DNA of 64,000 nucleotides from Dehalococcoidia bacterium (GTDB taxonomy: Bacteria; Chloroflexota; Dehalococcoidia; Lucifugimonadales; UBA3495). The position numbers and the translations under genes were made by a program. Shown here in pieces: positions 34,328-42,147 of the stretch; the first letter of the stretch is position 1, and each line of letters starts with the position of its first letter. A model generated the notes under the pieces. That model worked only from the letters and a program-made list of their open reading frames with translations, was not told the origin of the DNA and did not search any database. The DNA lies in the NCBI GenBank assembly GCA_021295965.1, contig JAGWBI010000006.1, positions 1,005 through 65,004 on the forward strand, given 5' to 3'.

Positions 34328-35410
34328 TCAGGGCATCAGCACCACGCGCCCCAACGCCCGCCGCTCCGAAACCAGCCGCCACGCTTCCATCGCCCCGTCT
34401 TCCGTCAGGGGCAGGGTTTGGGACACCACGGGCTGTAGCCGGCCCGTTTCCGCCAAGCCCACGGCCCTCCCCAGGGTAGCCCGGGATACGCCGGAGACGC
34501 CGATTATGTGCAGGTCACGGAAAATCACCTCGGCCAGGCCCAGCGGTGTCGCCTCGCCGGTGACGTCCCCCAGCAATGCCAATCGACCGTACTGGCCCAG
34601 GCAACGCAACGCGGCCGGCCAGAGCGGTGGCCCGACCGTATCCAGTACGGCGTCCGCGCCAACGTCTTCCGTGACGGCCATCACGATGTCGGCAATATCC
34701 AACCCGGCCTCGACCTCGATTACCAAGGAAGCGCCCATCGTTTCTAATTCCGGCGTCTTGGCGGGCGAGGTGGTTAAGGCGATTACCTCCGCTCCCTCCA
34801 TTGCGGCCAGTTGCACCGCGTGGGCGCCCAGGCCGCCGCCGGCTCCGGTTACCACGACCGTTTCGCCGGGGGCCAGGTTCAACGCCTCGATGCCGGACAG
34901 GGCGACACCGGCGGGACAGGCCAGCAGCGCCGCCCGCTCCGCCGGGATGGTGTCGGGTATGGGAATCAGCGCCGTTGCCGGCAGCGCGACGTACTGGGCA
35001 AACCCGCCGTCCCGCCCGTGTCCAACGCCGGCCCCCGTTAGGCAGCGATGTTCCCGGCCGGCCCGACAGCGGGCGCACGTGCCGCAGGCGGCGGTCAGCA
35101 GGCTCACCACCCGGTCGCCGGGATGCAGTCCCATTGCATCATCGGCCACTCGGACGACGGTGCCGGCAACCTCGTGTCCCAGCGTCACCCCTTCGGCCAC
35201 CCCGCGCCGCAGCGTACCAGCCATCACCAGCAGGTCGTGATGGCAGAAACCGCAAGCGTCCACCCGCAGCAGCGCCTCGCCGGGGTCGAGCGCGGGAATG
35301 GTCCGCTCTACCATCTCCAACACCGGCGGACGCCCCGTCTGCACAACCTGCAAGACGGCCATCGTGCTGGGAATGGATGAAAGCGGCGCGGGCATGGCTA
35401 TTACCGGCAT
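34328..35410 (-). CDS. Zinc-dependent alcohol dehydrogenase (MDR family)
   Basis: A 360-residue MDR enzyme. Catalytic zinc ligands: C in ACGFCHHDLLVMAG and the GHEVAGTV His-Glu; structural zinc loop with four Cys in ACGTCARCRAGREHRC. The NAD(P) domain is GETVVVTGAGGGLGAHAVQLAAM. It would oxidise an alcohol or reduce an aldehyde; substrate unknown. The start is uncertain (ATG 35410, 35395 or 35362) because none has a clear ribosome binding site. It is divergent from nfo. Confidence 0.86.
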   Translation of the reverse strand: MPVIAMPAPLSSIPSTMAVLQVVQTGRPPVLEMVERTIPALDPGEALLRVDACGFCHHDLLVMAGTLRRGVAEGVTLGHEVAGTVVRVADDAMGLHPGDRVVSLLTAACGTCARCRAGREHRCLTGAGVGHGRDGGFAQYVALPATALIPIPDTIPAERAALLACPAGVALSGIEALNLAPGETVVVTGAGGGLGAHAVQLAAMEGAEVIALTTSPAKTPELETMGASLVIEVEAGLDIADIVMAVTEDVGADAVLDTVGPPLWPAALRCLGQYGRLALLGDVTGEATPLGLAEVIFRDLHIIGVSGVSRATLGRAVGLAETGRLQPVVSQTLPLTEDGAMEAWRLVSERRALGRVVLMP

Positions 35411-35499
35411 CGGTGAATTTGCGATACTGTGCCATAGTACAGGTTTATCGCAAAGGCGCAGAGGCGCAAAGACGCAAAGTATTTGATGAGGGGAATGAA

Positions 35500-36357
35500 A
35501 TGATTATCGGAGCGCACGTTTCCGCCGCCGGCGGCATAGGCAACGCAGTTGACCGCGCCGTTGAAATCGGTGCCGAGGCGGTCCAGATTTTCGGCTCCTC
35601 CACCCGCTCGTGGCGTTTCAAAGCCCTCACCGATGCTCAGGCCGACGCGTTCCGGGAAAAGAACGCCGCGGCCGGCCTCGCGCCGCCCTTCCTGCACGCC
35701 ATCTACCTCATCAACCTGGGCAACTCCAACCCGGAGAACGTGGAGAAGTCGGTGACCTCGTTGGTCCAGTATATGCAGTTGGCCGAGCAGATTGGGGCTG
35801 GCGGAGTGATCTTTCACCCCGGCAGCCACGGCGGAGCCGGCTATGACGGCGTCTTCCCCCAGGTGGTGGAGAGCGTCAACCGGGTGTTGGAGCAGACACC
35901 GGAGGGCCCGATACTGTGCTTGGAGAACATGGCCGGCATGGGCCAGCACATCGGCGCCAAGTTCAGCGAGCTGGGCGAGGTGCTACGCGCCGTGGACAGC
36001 GACCGCCTAGGCATCTGCCTGGACACCCAGCACGCCTTCGCCGCCGGCTATGACCTTACCAACCCCGAAGGCGTGGCCGGAATGATCGATGAGTTCGACC
36101 GGGACATCGGCCTGGACCGCCTCACCGCCGTCCACGCCAACGACTCCAAGCGTCCCTGCGGTTCCGGCGTGGACCGACACGACAATATCGGCGAGGGATT
36201 GATCGGCGAGGAGGGGTTCGCCAACATCATGTCCCATCCGGCCTTCGCCGACGTCCCCTTCTTCCTGGAAGTGCCCGGGTTTGACAAAGAAAGTCGCGGC
36301 CCAGACAAGCCCAACGTGGACATTCTCAAAGCCATCCGCGAGCGGGTTGCCACATAA
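35500..36357 (+). CDS. nfo: Deoxyribonuclease IV / apurinic endonuclease
   Basis: A 285-residue TIM-barrel AP endonuclease (EndoIV). Motifs in order: IIGAHVSAAGGIGNAVDRAVEIGAEAVQIFGSS, the zinc-binding IFHPGSHGGAGY, ILCLENMAGMGQHIG, ICLDTQHAFAAGYDL, HANDSKRPCGSGVDRHDNIGEGLIG. All metal ligands are present. It cuts 5' of abasic sites in base excision repair. ATG 35500 follows GAGGGGAATGAA; the much longer open frame upstream is antisense to the alcohol dehydrogenase and is not coding. A tandem of CGCAAAG-type units lies at about 35452-35480. Confidence 0.94.
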   Translation: MIIGAHVSAAGGIGNAVDRAVEIGAEAVQIFGSSTRSWRFKALTDAQADAFREKNAAAGLAPPFLHAIYLINLGNSNPENVEKSVTSLVQYMQLAEQIGAGGVIFHPGSHGGAGYDGVFPQVVESVNRVLEQTPEGPILCLENMAGMGQHIGAKFSELGEVLRAVDSDRLGICLDTQHAFAAGYDLTNPEGVAGMIDEFDRDIGLDRLTAVHANDSKRPCGSGVDRHDNIGEGLIGEEGFANIMSHPAFADVPFFLEVPGFDKESRGPDKPNVDILKAIRERVAT

Positions 36358-36389
36358 CTTATCGGGAATGAGCAGCACAGCCAACCGGC

Positions 36390-36417
36390 GTAGGGGCGAA
36401 TAATTATTCGCCCCTAC
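36390..36417. repeat. Family C palindrome
   Basis: GGGGCGAATAATTATTCGCC core, perfect palindrome with GTA and CCTAC ends, 32 bp after nfo; likely usable as its terminator. Confidence 0.9.
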
Positions 36418-36443
36418 CTGCGCCACCGCGGTCCTGACAATCC

Positions 36444-36824
36444 ATGCAAATTCCCATCGAGCAATTTGAGCTTTTGGTCCAACAAGCCTATTGGGACCTC
36501 CCGGAGTCGGTGCGGGATACCCTCGACAATCTCGACATCGTGGTGGAGGACTTCCCCGGCCCGGAGGCGGAAGGCTCTTTCGATTCTCACGATCATGAGC
36601 ATGGCGGCACGCTGCTCGGCCTGTACGTCGGCGTACCCCTTGTCGAACGCCACTCCGCCGACCCGCTGATGCCCGACTGCATCTACATCTATCGTCTGCC
36701 CATTTTGAGTATGTGCGACACCCACGATGAGGTCGTCCGCGAAGTCCGCACCACGCTGCTGCACGAAATCGGACACTACCTGGGCCTGAGCGAGCAAGAT
36801 CTGGACCGGCTGGGCTATGCCTGA
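36444..36824 (+). CDS. Zincin-like metallopeptidase (minimal metallopeptidase family)
   Basis: A 126-residue protein with the metzincin-like motif H107-E-I-G-H-Y-L-G-L-S-E near the C-terminus. The N-terminal part (FELLVQQAYWDLPESVRDTLDNLDIVVEDFP) is the family signature of small zincins formerly DUF1025, and the central LLGLYVGVPLVER and D-C-I-Y-I-Y-R-L-P are conserved. No signal peptide. The 3' end overlaps pgpA by eight bases, so they are co-translated. Confidence 0.88.
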   Translation: MQIPIEQFELLVQQAYWDLPESVRDTLDNLDIVVEDFPGPEAEGSFDSHDHEHGGTLLGLYVGVPLVERHSADPLMPDCIYIYRLPILSMCDTHDEVVREVRTTLLHEIGHYLGLSEQDLDRLGYA

Positions 36825-37371
36825 CTGGCGTCAACTATCTTGGGCGGATCGGGTGGCGTGGGTGATTGGCACGGGGTTTGGCAGCGGTTTTTCCCCTATC
36901 GCGCCGGGGACGGTTGGTTCGGCAGCGGCCGGCGCTCTATTTCTCGCCCTCATAGCATCATGGAGCGCGCCCGCTTTCGGCTATCGGTTCCTCGTTGTCG
37001 TCTGCCTCTCTGCCGTTTTGATCGGTTTTCTGGTCGGCGTTTGGGCCACTGGACGGATGTCAACCGCAACCGTTCCCGATCCCGGCGCCGCGGTGTGGGA
37101 TGAATTCGTCGGGATGTGGGTGGCGTGCTTGCCTATAGTGTTACTGGCGTACATTGGAGGCCCGCTGCTCCCGCCGCTCTACATTGTTGTGCCCTTTATC
37201 GTGTTTCGCGCTCTTGACATACTTAAACCGTGGCCCTGCCGGTCGTTGGAACGGCTCCACGGCGGATGGGGCATTATGCTTGACGACGTGGCGGCCGGGA
37301 TTTGGAGTTTCCTGGGCATCAGCGTTGTGCTGGCCATTTGGGCAGTGACGGGCGAACTGTTCGGCAACTGA
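36817..37371 (+). CDS. pgpA: Phosphatidylglycerophosphatase A
   Basis: A 184-residue membrane phosphatase with GTGFGSGFSPIAPGTVGSAAAGALFL, the PgpA signature, then further hydrophobic spans and W-D-E-F-V-G-M-W-V, FRALDILKPWPCRSLERLHGGWGIMLDDVAAG, the latter carrying the metal-binding residues. It converts phosphatidylglycerol phosphate to phosphatidylglycerol in the membrane. It overlaps the zincin gene and converges on ybeY with a 16-bp gap. Confidence 0.93.
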   Translation: MPDWRQLSWADRVAWVIGTGFGSGFSPIAPGTVGSAAAGALFLALIASWSAPAFGYRFLVVVCLSAVLIGFLVGVWATGRMSTATVPDPGAAVWDEFVGMWVACLPIVLLAYIGGPLLPPLYIVVPFIVFRALDILKPWPCRSLERLHGGWGIMLDDVAAGIWSFLGISVVLAIWAVTGELFGN

Positions 37372-37387
37372 TGCCGCCCGGAGACTG

Positions 37388-37963
37388 TTATAACCGCAGC
37401 GACGACGCGGACGCCCCGCCGTAGTCAACGTCGCCAAATACCTCAGCCAGCGCAGCACGTTCCAACCGCTGCATTTCGCCCCGTTCGGCGTCCTCGTAGT
37501 GGTCGTGCCCCAGCAGGTGCAGCGCGCCGTGGACGATGAGCAGCGCCAGTTCCCGTAACAACGGAACGCCCTGGGCCTCTGCTTGCCGGTTGGCTTGCGG
37601 TACGGAAACGACAATATCGCCCAGGGGTGGCGGTTCGCCATCCGGCATTGGAAAATCCATGTGCCAGGATTCGATGGCATCGGGCGGCGCCTCATCCCCG
37701 GCCCAATGGCCAGCGTGAGCGGCGGAGAATGAAAGTACGTCCGTCGTTCGGTCAACACCCCGAAACTCCCGGTTGAGTTCACGCACAGTATCGTCATCAG
37801 TGAGCAGCAGGCTGACCTGCCCGGATGCGTCGGGAGACAGAACCTGCGCTAAGCCACACCTGACCACCGTCTCCAACCAATCCGAATCCGCGACACTGTC
37901 GTAACCGTCCTGTAGTTCGATTTGCACGGCGACGGATATGTTGGGCAGAAGGACGCGCATCAT
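37388..37963 (-). CDS. ybeY: Endoribonuclease YbeY, rRNA maturation factor
   Basis: A 191-residue YbeY. The metal motif is HGALHLLGHDHYEDAE (three His) near residue 140; upstream are TDDDTVRELNREFRGVDRTTDVLSF and LGDIVVSVPQANRQA, both family hallmarks. It matures 16S rRNA 3' ends. An insertion of about 20 residues lies between TDVLSF and LGDIVV. Divergent from the gene at 38030; a possible GATACAAT promoter box at 37989-37996 serves the latter. Confidence 0.93.
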   Translation of the reverse strand: MMRVLLPNISVAVQIELQDGYDSVADSDWLETVVRCGLAQVLSPDASGQVSLLLTDDDTVRELNREFRGVDRTTDVLSFSAAHAGHWAGDEAPPDAIESWHMDFPMPDGEPPPLGDIVVSVPQANRQAEAQGVPLLRELALLIVHGALHLLGHDHYEDAERGEMQRLERAALAEVFGDVDYGGASASSLRL

Positions 37964-38029
37964 CGCATTATAAGGCCCCTCCAGCTACGTGATACAATGA
38001 ATCCGCATTCTGGCCCACAGGACGATGCC

Positions 38030-38503
38030 ATGAGCGAAGACCAGTTCACCCCCAACTCGGAGCCGTCCGACGACCAGTGGGTCGATTACGCTCTCCCCGA
38101 AGATGGAGTGGCCGACCTCACCGACCGGCTCACCGAGTTCCTCCCGGAGCAGGACGATAATGACCCGCCGCTCATCATCGGGCAGGTGTTGGACGACTTT
38201 ATCGACCAGTCGGGAGCCTTGCCGGAGAACATTCGTGAGGAAGACGCCCATGCCCTGATTTGCCAGATGCAAATGGCGGTTACCCTGGCGTACCAGTTGG
38301 GCCGCCTGGAGGCTCGCTCCCCGGAAATGGTGCGCCGCTTCATCCTCGAGGCCATCCAGAAGTGGGAGGCCAAGCCGCTGCCCGACTCCCTCGACTTCGT
38401 TGAAGCCGATTTCCGCAAACCCAAGGAACTGGTCCTGCCCCGTCTGCGCCGTTGGTGGCAGGAAAACCTCACCGCCGAGGACTATTATTGGGACGAGGAC
38501 TGA
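38030..38503 (+). CDS. Unrecognised acidic protein
   Basis: 157 residues from ATG 38030 (preceded by AGGACGA); a start at 37997 is possible. I do not recognise the family. The first half is acidic (EDQFTPNSEPSDDQWVDYALPEDG), the central part is a helix-rich DDFIDQSGALPENIREEDAHALICQMQMAVTLAYQLGRLEAR, and the end is RRWWQENLTAEDYYWDED. No signal peptide or membrane span. It is followed by a family B palindrome. Confidence 0.65.
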   Translation: MSEDQFTPNSEPSDDQWVDYALPEDGVADLTDRLTEFLPEQDDNDPPLIIGQVLDDFIDQSGALPENIREEDAHALICQMQMAVTLAYQLGRLEARSPEMVRRFILEAIQKWEAKPLPDSLDFVEADFRKPKELVLPRLRRWWQENLTAEDYYWDED

Positions 38504-38533
38504 CCGGCAGCAGGCATCGACCGCCGCCGAAAC

Positions 38534-38562
38534 GTAGGGGCGGGTTTGAAACCCGCCCCTAC
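38534..38562. repeat. Family B palindrome
   Basis: GGGCGGGTTTGAAACCCGCC core with GTAG and CCTAC ends. Confidence 0.9.
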
Positions 38563-38609
38563 TGGCTGTGGCGCTTGAATTACGACATTGACCGGAGGGA
38601 TTGTTTCCC

Positions 38610-39788
38610 ATGACCACCGCAACCTATGACCTGGTGTTGAACGGCGGCAACCTGCTCGACCCGGCCCAGGGCATCAACAACGCGCCCCGCGACATCGCCT
38701 TCAAGGATGGCAAGGTAGCCGCTGTCGCCGAGCGCATCGACCCGGCCAGTGGCGCCCAAAGCATCGACGTTGCCGGCAAGCTGATAACCCCCGGCCTGAT
38801 TGACCTGCACGGCCACTTTTACCACGGCGCCAGCGGCAGCGCCGTCCACGCCGATCAAACCTGCCTCGGCAGCGGCGTGACCACCGGCGTTGACGCCGGC
38901 AGCGCCGGCTTCCTCAACTATGGGGCCATGCGCGATTACGTGTTCCCGGCCCACCGCACCCGGCTCATCGCCTTCCTGCACATCGGCGCGGTTGGCCTGG
39001 CCGCCAACCGAGTGCTGGGCGGCGGCCTGCACGATATGCGCATCATCGACGTAGGGGAAACGGTACAGGCCATCAAGGCCAACCCCGGTTTCCTTTTCGG
39101 CGTGAAGGTGCGGATGCACTACGACGCCGTGGCCCGCTGGAACGCCCACGAAGCCATGGCCAGGGCCAAGGAGGCCGCCACCGAAGCCGGCGTCAGACTC
39201 ATGGTTCACGTCAGCGGCACACCTATACCCCTACCGGACGTGCTGGAGCATCTCGGCCCCGGCGACATATCCACCCATGCCTTCAACGGTCTCCCGGAGA
39301 ATATGCTGGACAATGACGGCAAAGTCCGCCCCGAGGTCCGCGCCGCCGCCGACCGGGGCGTCATCATGGACGTGGCCCACGCCGGAGTCCACTGCGATGT
39401 TGAGGTGGTCAAGGCAGCCATGGATCAGGGCATCATCCCGGATACCATCAGCACCGACATTCACGTCCCGCCTCCCGGTCGAATTGTCTATCTGATGAAT
39501 GACCTGGTGAGCAAGTTCCACGCGCTGGGGATGCCCCTGGCCGACGCCATAACCGCCAGCACCAGCCGCCCCGCGGAAATCCTGGGCTTGCAGGACAGCA
39601 TCGGCTCTCTCGGCGTGGGTATGGAGGGTGACGCCGCCGTGTGGGAGCAACGCGAGGGCCGTTTCGTCTGGCACGACATGGCCGGCCACAACGTGGATGG
39701 CAAGCTGCGCCTGGACACCTTCGCCACCGTCAAGGGCGGCATCGTCATGTGGCGGGAAGGCCGCCTGACCGAGATGGGCAATTGCTAG
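38610..39788 (+). CDS. Amidohydrolase/deacetylase family metallohydrolase
   Basis: A 392-residue amidohydrolase. Metal-binding H-x-H is in GLIDLHGHFYHG; the later His residues are in RLMVHVSG and ISTHAFNG and the Asp in ISTDIHVP. This layout corresponds to the D-aminoacylase/dihydroorotase-like deacetylases. Start at ATG 38610, eleven bases after GGAGGG. Substrate unknown. The 3' end overlaps the convergent TauE gene by four bases. Confidence 0.86.
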   Translation: MTTATYDLVLNGGNLLDPAQGINNAPRDIAFKDGKVAAVAERIDPASGAQSIDVAGKLITPGLIDLHGHFYHGASGSAVHADQTCLGSGVTTGVDAGSAGFLNYGAMRDYVFPAHRTRLIAFLHIGAVGLAANRVLGGGLHDMRIIDVGETVQAIKANPGFLFGVKVRMHYDAVARWNAHEAMARAKEAATEAGVRLMVHVSGTPIPLPDVLEHLGPGDISTHAFNGLPENMLDNDGKVRPEVRAAADRGVIMDVAHAGVHCDVEVVKAAMDQGIIPDTISTDIHVPPPGRIVYLMNDLVSKFHALGMPLADAITASTSRPAEILGLQDSIGSLGVGMEGDAAVWEQREGRFVWHDMAGHNVDGKLRLDTFATVKGGIVMWREGRLTEMGNC

Positions 39789-40528
39789 AGGCGCGAGACC
39801 AACTCCCTCACCAACAGCGTCGCGCAGCCGCCGATAATCACGAACAGCACGGCGTATCGGAAGACTCTAAGAGACATCCGCCGCGCCAGCCAGCCGCCGG
39901 CGATCGCGCCCACCAGCACGACCGGTATGCCCAGAGCGATGTTGTAAGCCGTCTCCACGGGGAATAAGCCCGCCACGAAATACAGGGCCAATCCCAACAC
40001 GCCGGCCAGCAGGAAATACATCGCCAGGGTCGCCCGCATCGTTTCCCGGGGCCAACCCTGCTCGATGGCGTATATGCCGGCTAGCGGGCCTCCAATGCTC
40101 AGCGTCGTGGTCAGCAGGGTGGTAGTAAAACCGAAACCCACCGCGCCCCGACGGGTCCGCGCCGCCGGAACGCGCACGTTGAACAGGCTCAGCACCGCTA
40201 TGGACAGTATCAGCGTGGTGATCGCGATCCGTAGGGGAGCCGGCGCTGCCACGCTCAGCAGTACCACCCCCAACGGAACCGGCGGCAACCCGGCAATCAG
40301 GAACAGCCAGGACTCCCGCCAGCGCAGGTGCCGCCAGGTCTGCGCCAGCACCAGCAGCGTGGTAATCGCTATCATCGCGTTGACCAGCACCACCGTCTTT
40401 TGGGGGACCATAATCAACAGGAGAATGGGCGCTGCCGCCAAAGCCATGCCGAAGCCGACGGCGCTGAAGACGAAAGATCCCAGCAGCAGCGCGGCCAGAC
40501 CAATGACCAGCTCCCAGCCGGCCAGCAT
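39785..40528 (-). CDS. TauE/SafE family anion exporter
   Basis: A 247-residue protein with eight hydrophobic segments. The N-terminal repeat LLLGSFVFSAVGFGMALAAAPILLLIMVPQKTVVLVNAMIAI and the later internal repeat VGFGFTTTLLTTTLSIGGPLAGIYAIEQG match the TauE/SafE family, which exports sulfite, sulfoacetate or other organic anions. The start ATG overlaps the stop of the upstream NAD-kinase-like gene as TGATG, so the two are coupled. Confidence 0.86.
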   Translation of the reverse strand: MLAGWELVIGLAALLLGSFVFSAVGFGMALAAAPILLLIMVPQKTVVLVNAMIAITTLLVLAQTWRHLRWRESWLFLIAGLPPVPLGVVLLSVAAPAPLRIAITTLILSIAVLSLFNVRVPAARTRRGAVGFGFTTTLLTTTLSIGGPLAGIYAIEQGWPRETMRATLAMYFLLAGVLGLALYFVAGLFPVETAYNIALGIPVVLVGAIAGGWLARRMSLRVFRYAVLFVIIGGCATLLVRELVSRL

Positions 40529-41529
40529 CAGGACAGGTTGAACAGGCCCTGCTGGGCGGCGCGGAGCAGGGTGCGCTGGATCTGCACCACCGGCGGGCCG
40601 TCTCTGGCCAGCACGATTTCCACCTCATCATCGGGTGTCAGCGTTAGCGAACGCTCGCCGTCCAGCGCCACCGTGCAGTACCGGGGTTCCAACGGCACGG
40701 GTATCCCTTCCTGCAGGAGTTCCCACTCGGCAATAGCCGCCGGTCCCACGATGCCGGGAGCCACGGGCGCGATCACGGTGGCAGCCGGCGCGTCCTCGTC
40801 GGCGTCCCGGGCCAGCTTGTAGCGCAGCCCGCCCACGTCGGCAAGAGACAGAGGATGCAGCCTCCCGCCCACCGACGACAGGCCGATACCGGCCGGCTCG
40901 GCCCGGGTCAGAAACACCTCATGCACCGTGTCCAGGTCCCAGATCGCGCGGGTCGCAACGTAGCGTTCCCGCGAAATCGCAACGTCAACCAGGGCCATTT
41001 CCCGGAACTCGCCGTTCACCCGTATTTGGAGGATCTTGCTGACCACCGAGGTATCGGACAGTTCCAACCGCCCGGAGGCCACCAGGCCAGCCGCGATGCC
41101 GGCCAGCGTCCCTTCGACCATCACCGGAAAGACGTTGTTGGTTCCAGTCGAGATCGCCACCAGCGGAATCTGGCTGGTGGCTGCGGCCACGGCGCGGTTG
41201 GTGCCGTCGCCGCCCAGGGTGATGAGGCAGCCCACGCCCATTTCGGTCATCATCGTGGCGGCGCGCATGGTGTCGCCTTCGGTGTAAAGGGGCGACATGG
41301 GCAGCATTTCCAGGGGAATGGAGATGCTGGAATCTTCTGCGGCGCGCCGGCACAGATTGCCACTGTCGGGCATCGCCACCACCTTTTCGACCTCAGTGGA
41401 TTGCAGGCCGATGAGAGCCCGCCGGACGGTGTTAACCTTCTCCCAGTCCGGCACCACCCGGCCTTGGGCCACCAGGCGGCGAATGTCTTTGCTGGCTGCT
41501 GGGTTGGCGATGATGCCGACGGTGGACAT
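40528..41529 (-). CDS. ATP-NAD kinase-like protein (AcoX type)
   Basis: 333 residues. TVGIIANPAASKDIRRLVAQG and GVGCLITLGGDGTNRAVAAAT carry the NxxxG and GGDGT motifs of the NAD/diacylglycerol/sphingosine kinase superfamily. The N-terminal layout is that of AcoX-type ATP-NAD kinase relatives. Whether it phosphorylates NAD is not known. It is coupled to a TauE/SafE exporter, which may hint at phosphorylation of a small exported or degraded metabolite. Confidence 0.8.
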   Translation of the reverse strand: MSTVGIIANPAASKDIRRLVAQGRVVPDWEKVNTVRRALIGLQSTEVEKVVAMPDSGNLCRRAAEDSSISIPLEMLPMSPLYTEGDTMRAATMMTEMGVGCLITLGGDGTNRAVAAATSQIPLVAISTGTNNVFPVMVEGTLAGIAAGLVASGRLELSDTSVVSKILQIRVNGEFREMALVDVAISRERYVATRAIWDLDTVHEVFLTRAEPAGIGLSSVGGRLHPLSLADVGGLRYKLARDADEDAPAATVIAPVAPGIVGPAAIAEWELLQEGIPVPLEPRYCTVALDGERSLTLTPDDEVEIVLARDGPPVVQIQRTLLRAAQQGLFNLS

Positions 41530-41667
41530 GACAAATATAAGTTATGATGGACGAAGCTGCCGCAGGTGGATAACGGGGGCTTACTATACACCATCGCCAA
41601 CGGTCTGCGGCCCACTATCGGGCTTGCCAATAGCCGAAAACCGCAGTCTGCAAGCAAGGATGGTACA

Positions 41668-42099
41668 ATGCGGGATAATGAAGGAACCCGCCCAACGTGG
41701 CGTTTTTTCGACGGGGCGGTGTCGATCAGCGTCAGTATGCTGCTGGCAGTACTGTTAAGTGATTGTGGAAGTTGCGGCGGCCTGCCGCTGTTGGGTTATC
41801 TGAAGCTGCTGACGGAGCGGGATGACGGGATCATCATAGTAGCGACGCTGCTCCTGTTCCCCGCGTCGATTGCGTTGTACGGAGGAATGACTGTGTTTTT
41901 CGCCGCCAGAGAGACCGCGAAAGCGTGGGCTGAAAAAAGAGAGATGAAACGCCGCGAGGAAGGTCGCCGGGAAGGTCGCCGGGAAGGTCGCCGGGAGGAG
42001 CGCGAGCGCATCCGCCAAGAATTGGCAAAACTCGGTGCGCCGCTGACGCCGGAACAGGCTGAAATTTTGGCCGTTGAGGCTGAAGACGAACTCAAATAG
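41668..42099 (+). CDS. Two-helix membrane protein with EGRR tandem repeat (family member 2)
   Basis: 143 residues, paralogue of 17816-18289: RPTWRFFDGAVSISVSM is nearly identical in protein and DNA, the two membrane spans are conserved in position (about 18-32 and 54-80), and the C-terminal ERERI...L.ILA pattern is shared. In place of the GL[KE]Q repeat it has EGRR x3 at residues 98-109. The start at 41668 coincides with a TACAAT sequence (41664-41669) that could also be a -10 box, so the start is uncertain. Confidence 0.6.
   Translation: MRDNEGTRPTWRFFDGAVSISVSMLLAVLLSDCGSCGGLPLLGYLKLLTERDDGIIIVATLLLFPASIALYGGMTVFFAARETAKAWAEKREMKRREEGRREGRREGRREERERIRQELAKLGAPLTPEQAEILAVEAEDELK
41959..41994 (+). 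repeat. 12-bp tandem repeat within coding sequence
   Basis: Three units of GAAGGTCGCCGG encoding EGRR. Same position in the protein as the GL[KE]Q repeat of the paralogue at 18110-18181. Confidence 0.85.
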
Positions 42100-42147
42100 G
42101 CCAGTCCCGGTTTTGGATACGGCTATTGCCAATTACAGGAGCGCGTC

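Noticed and set aside
34801-36357. 518-residue frame including nfo
   Set aside because: The upstream 233 codons are antisense to the alcohol dehydrogenase gene; nfo has a good ribosome binding site and family start at 35500.
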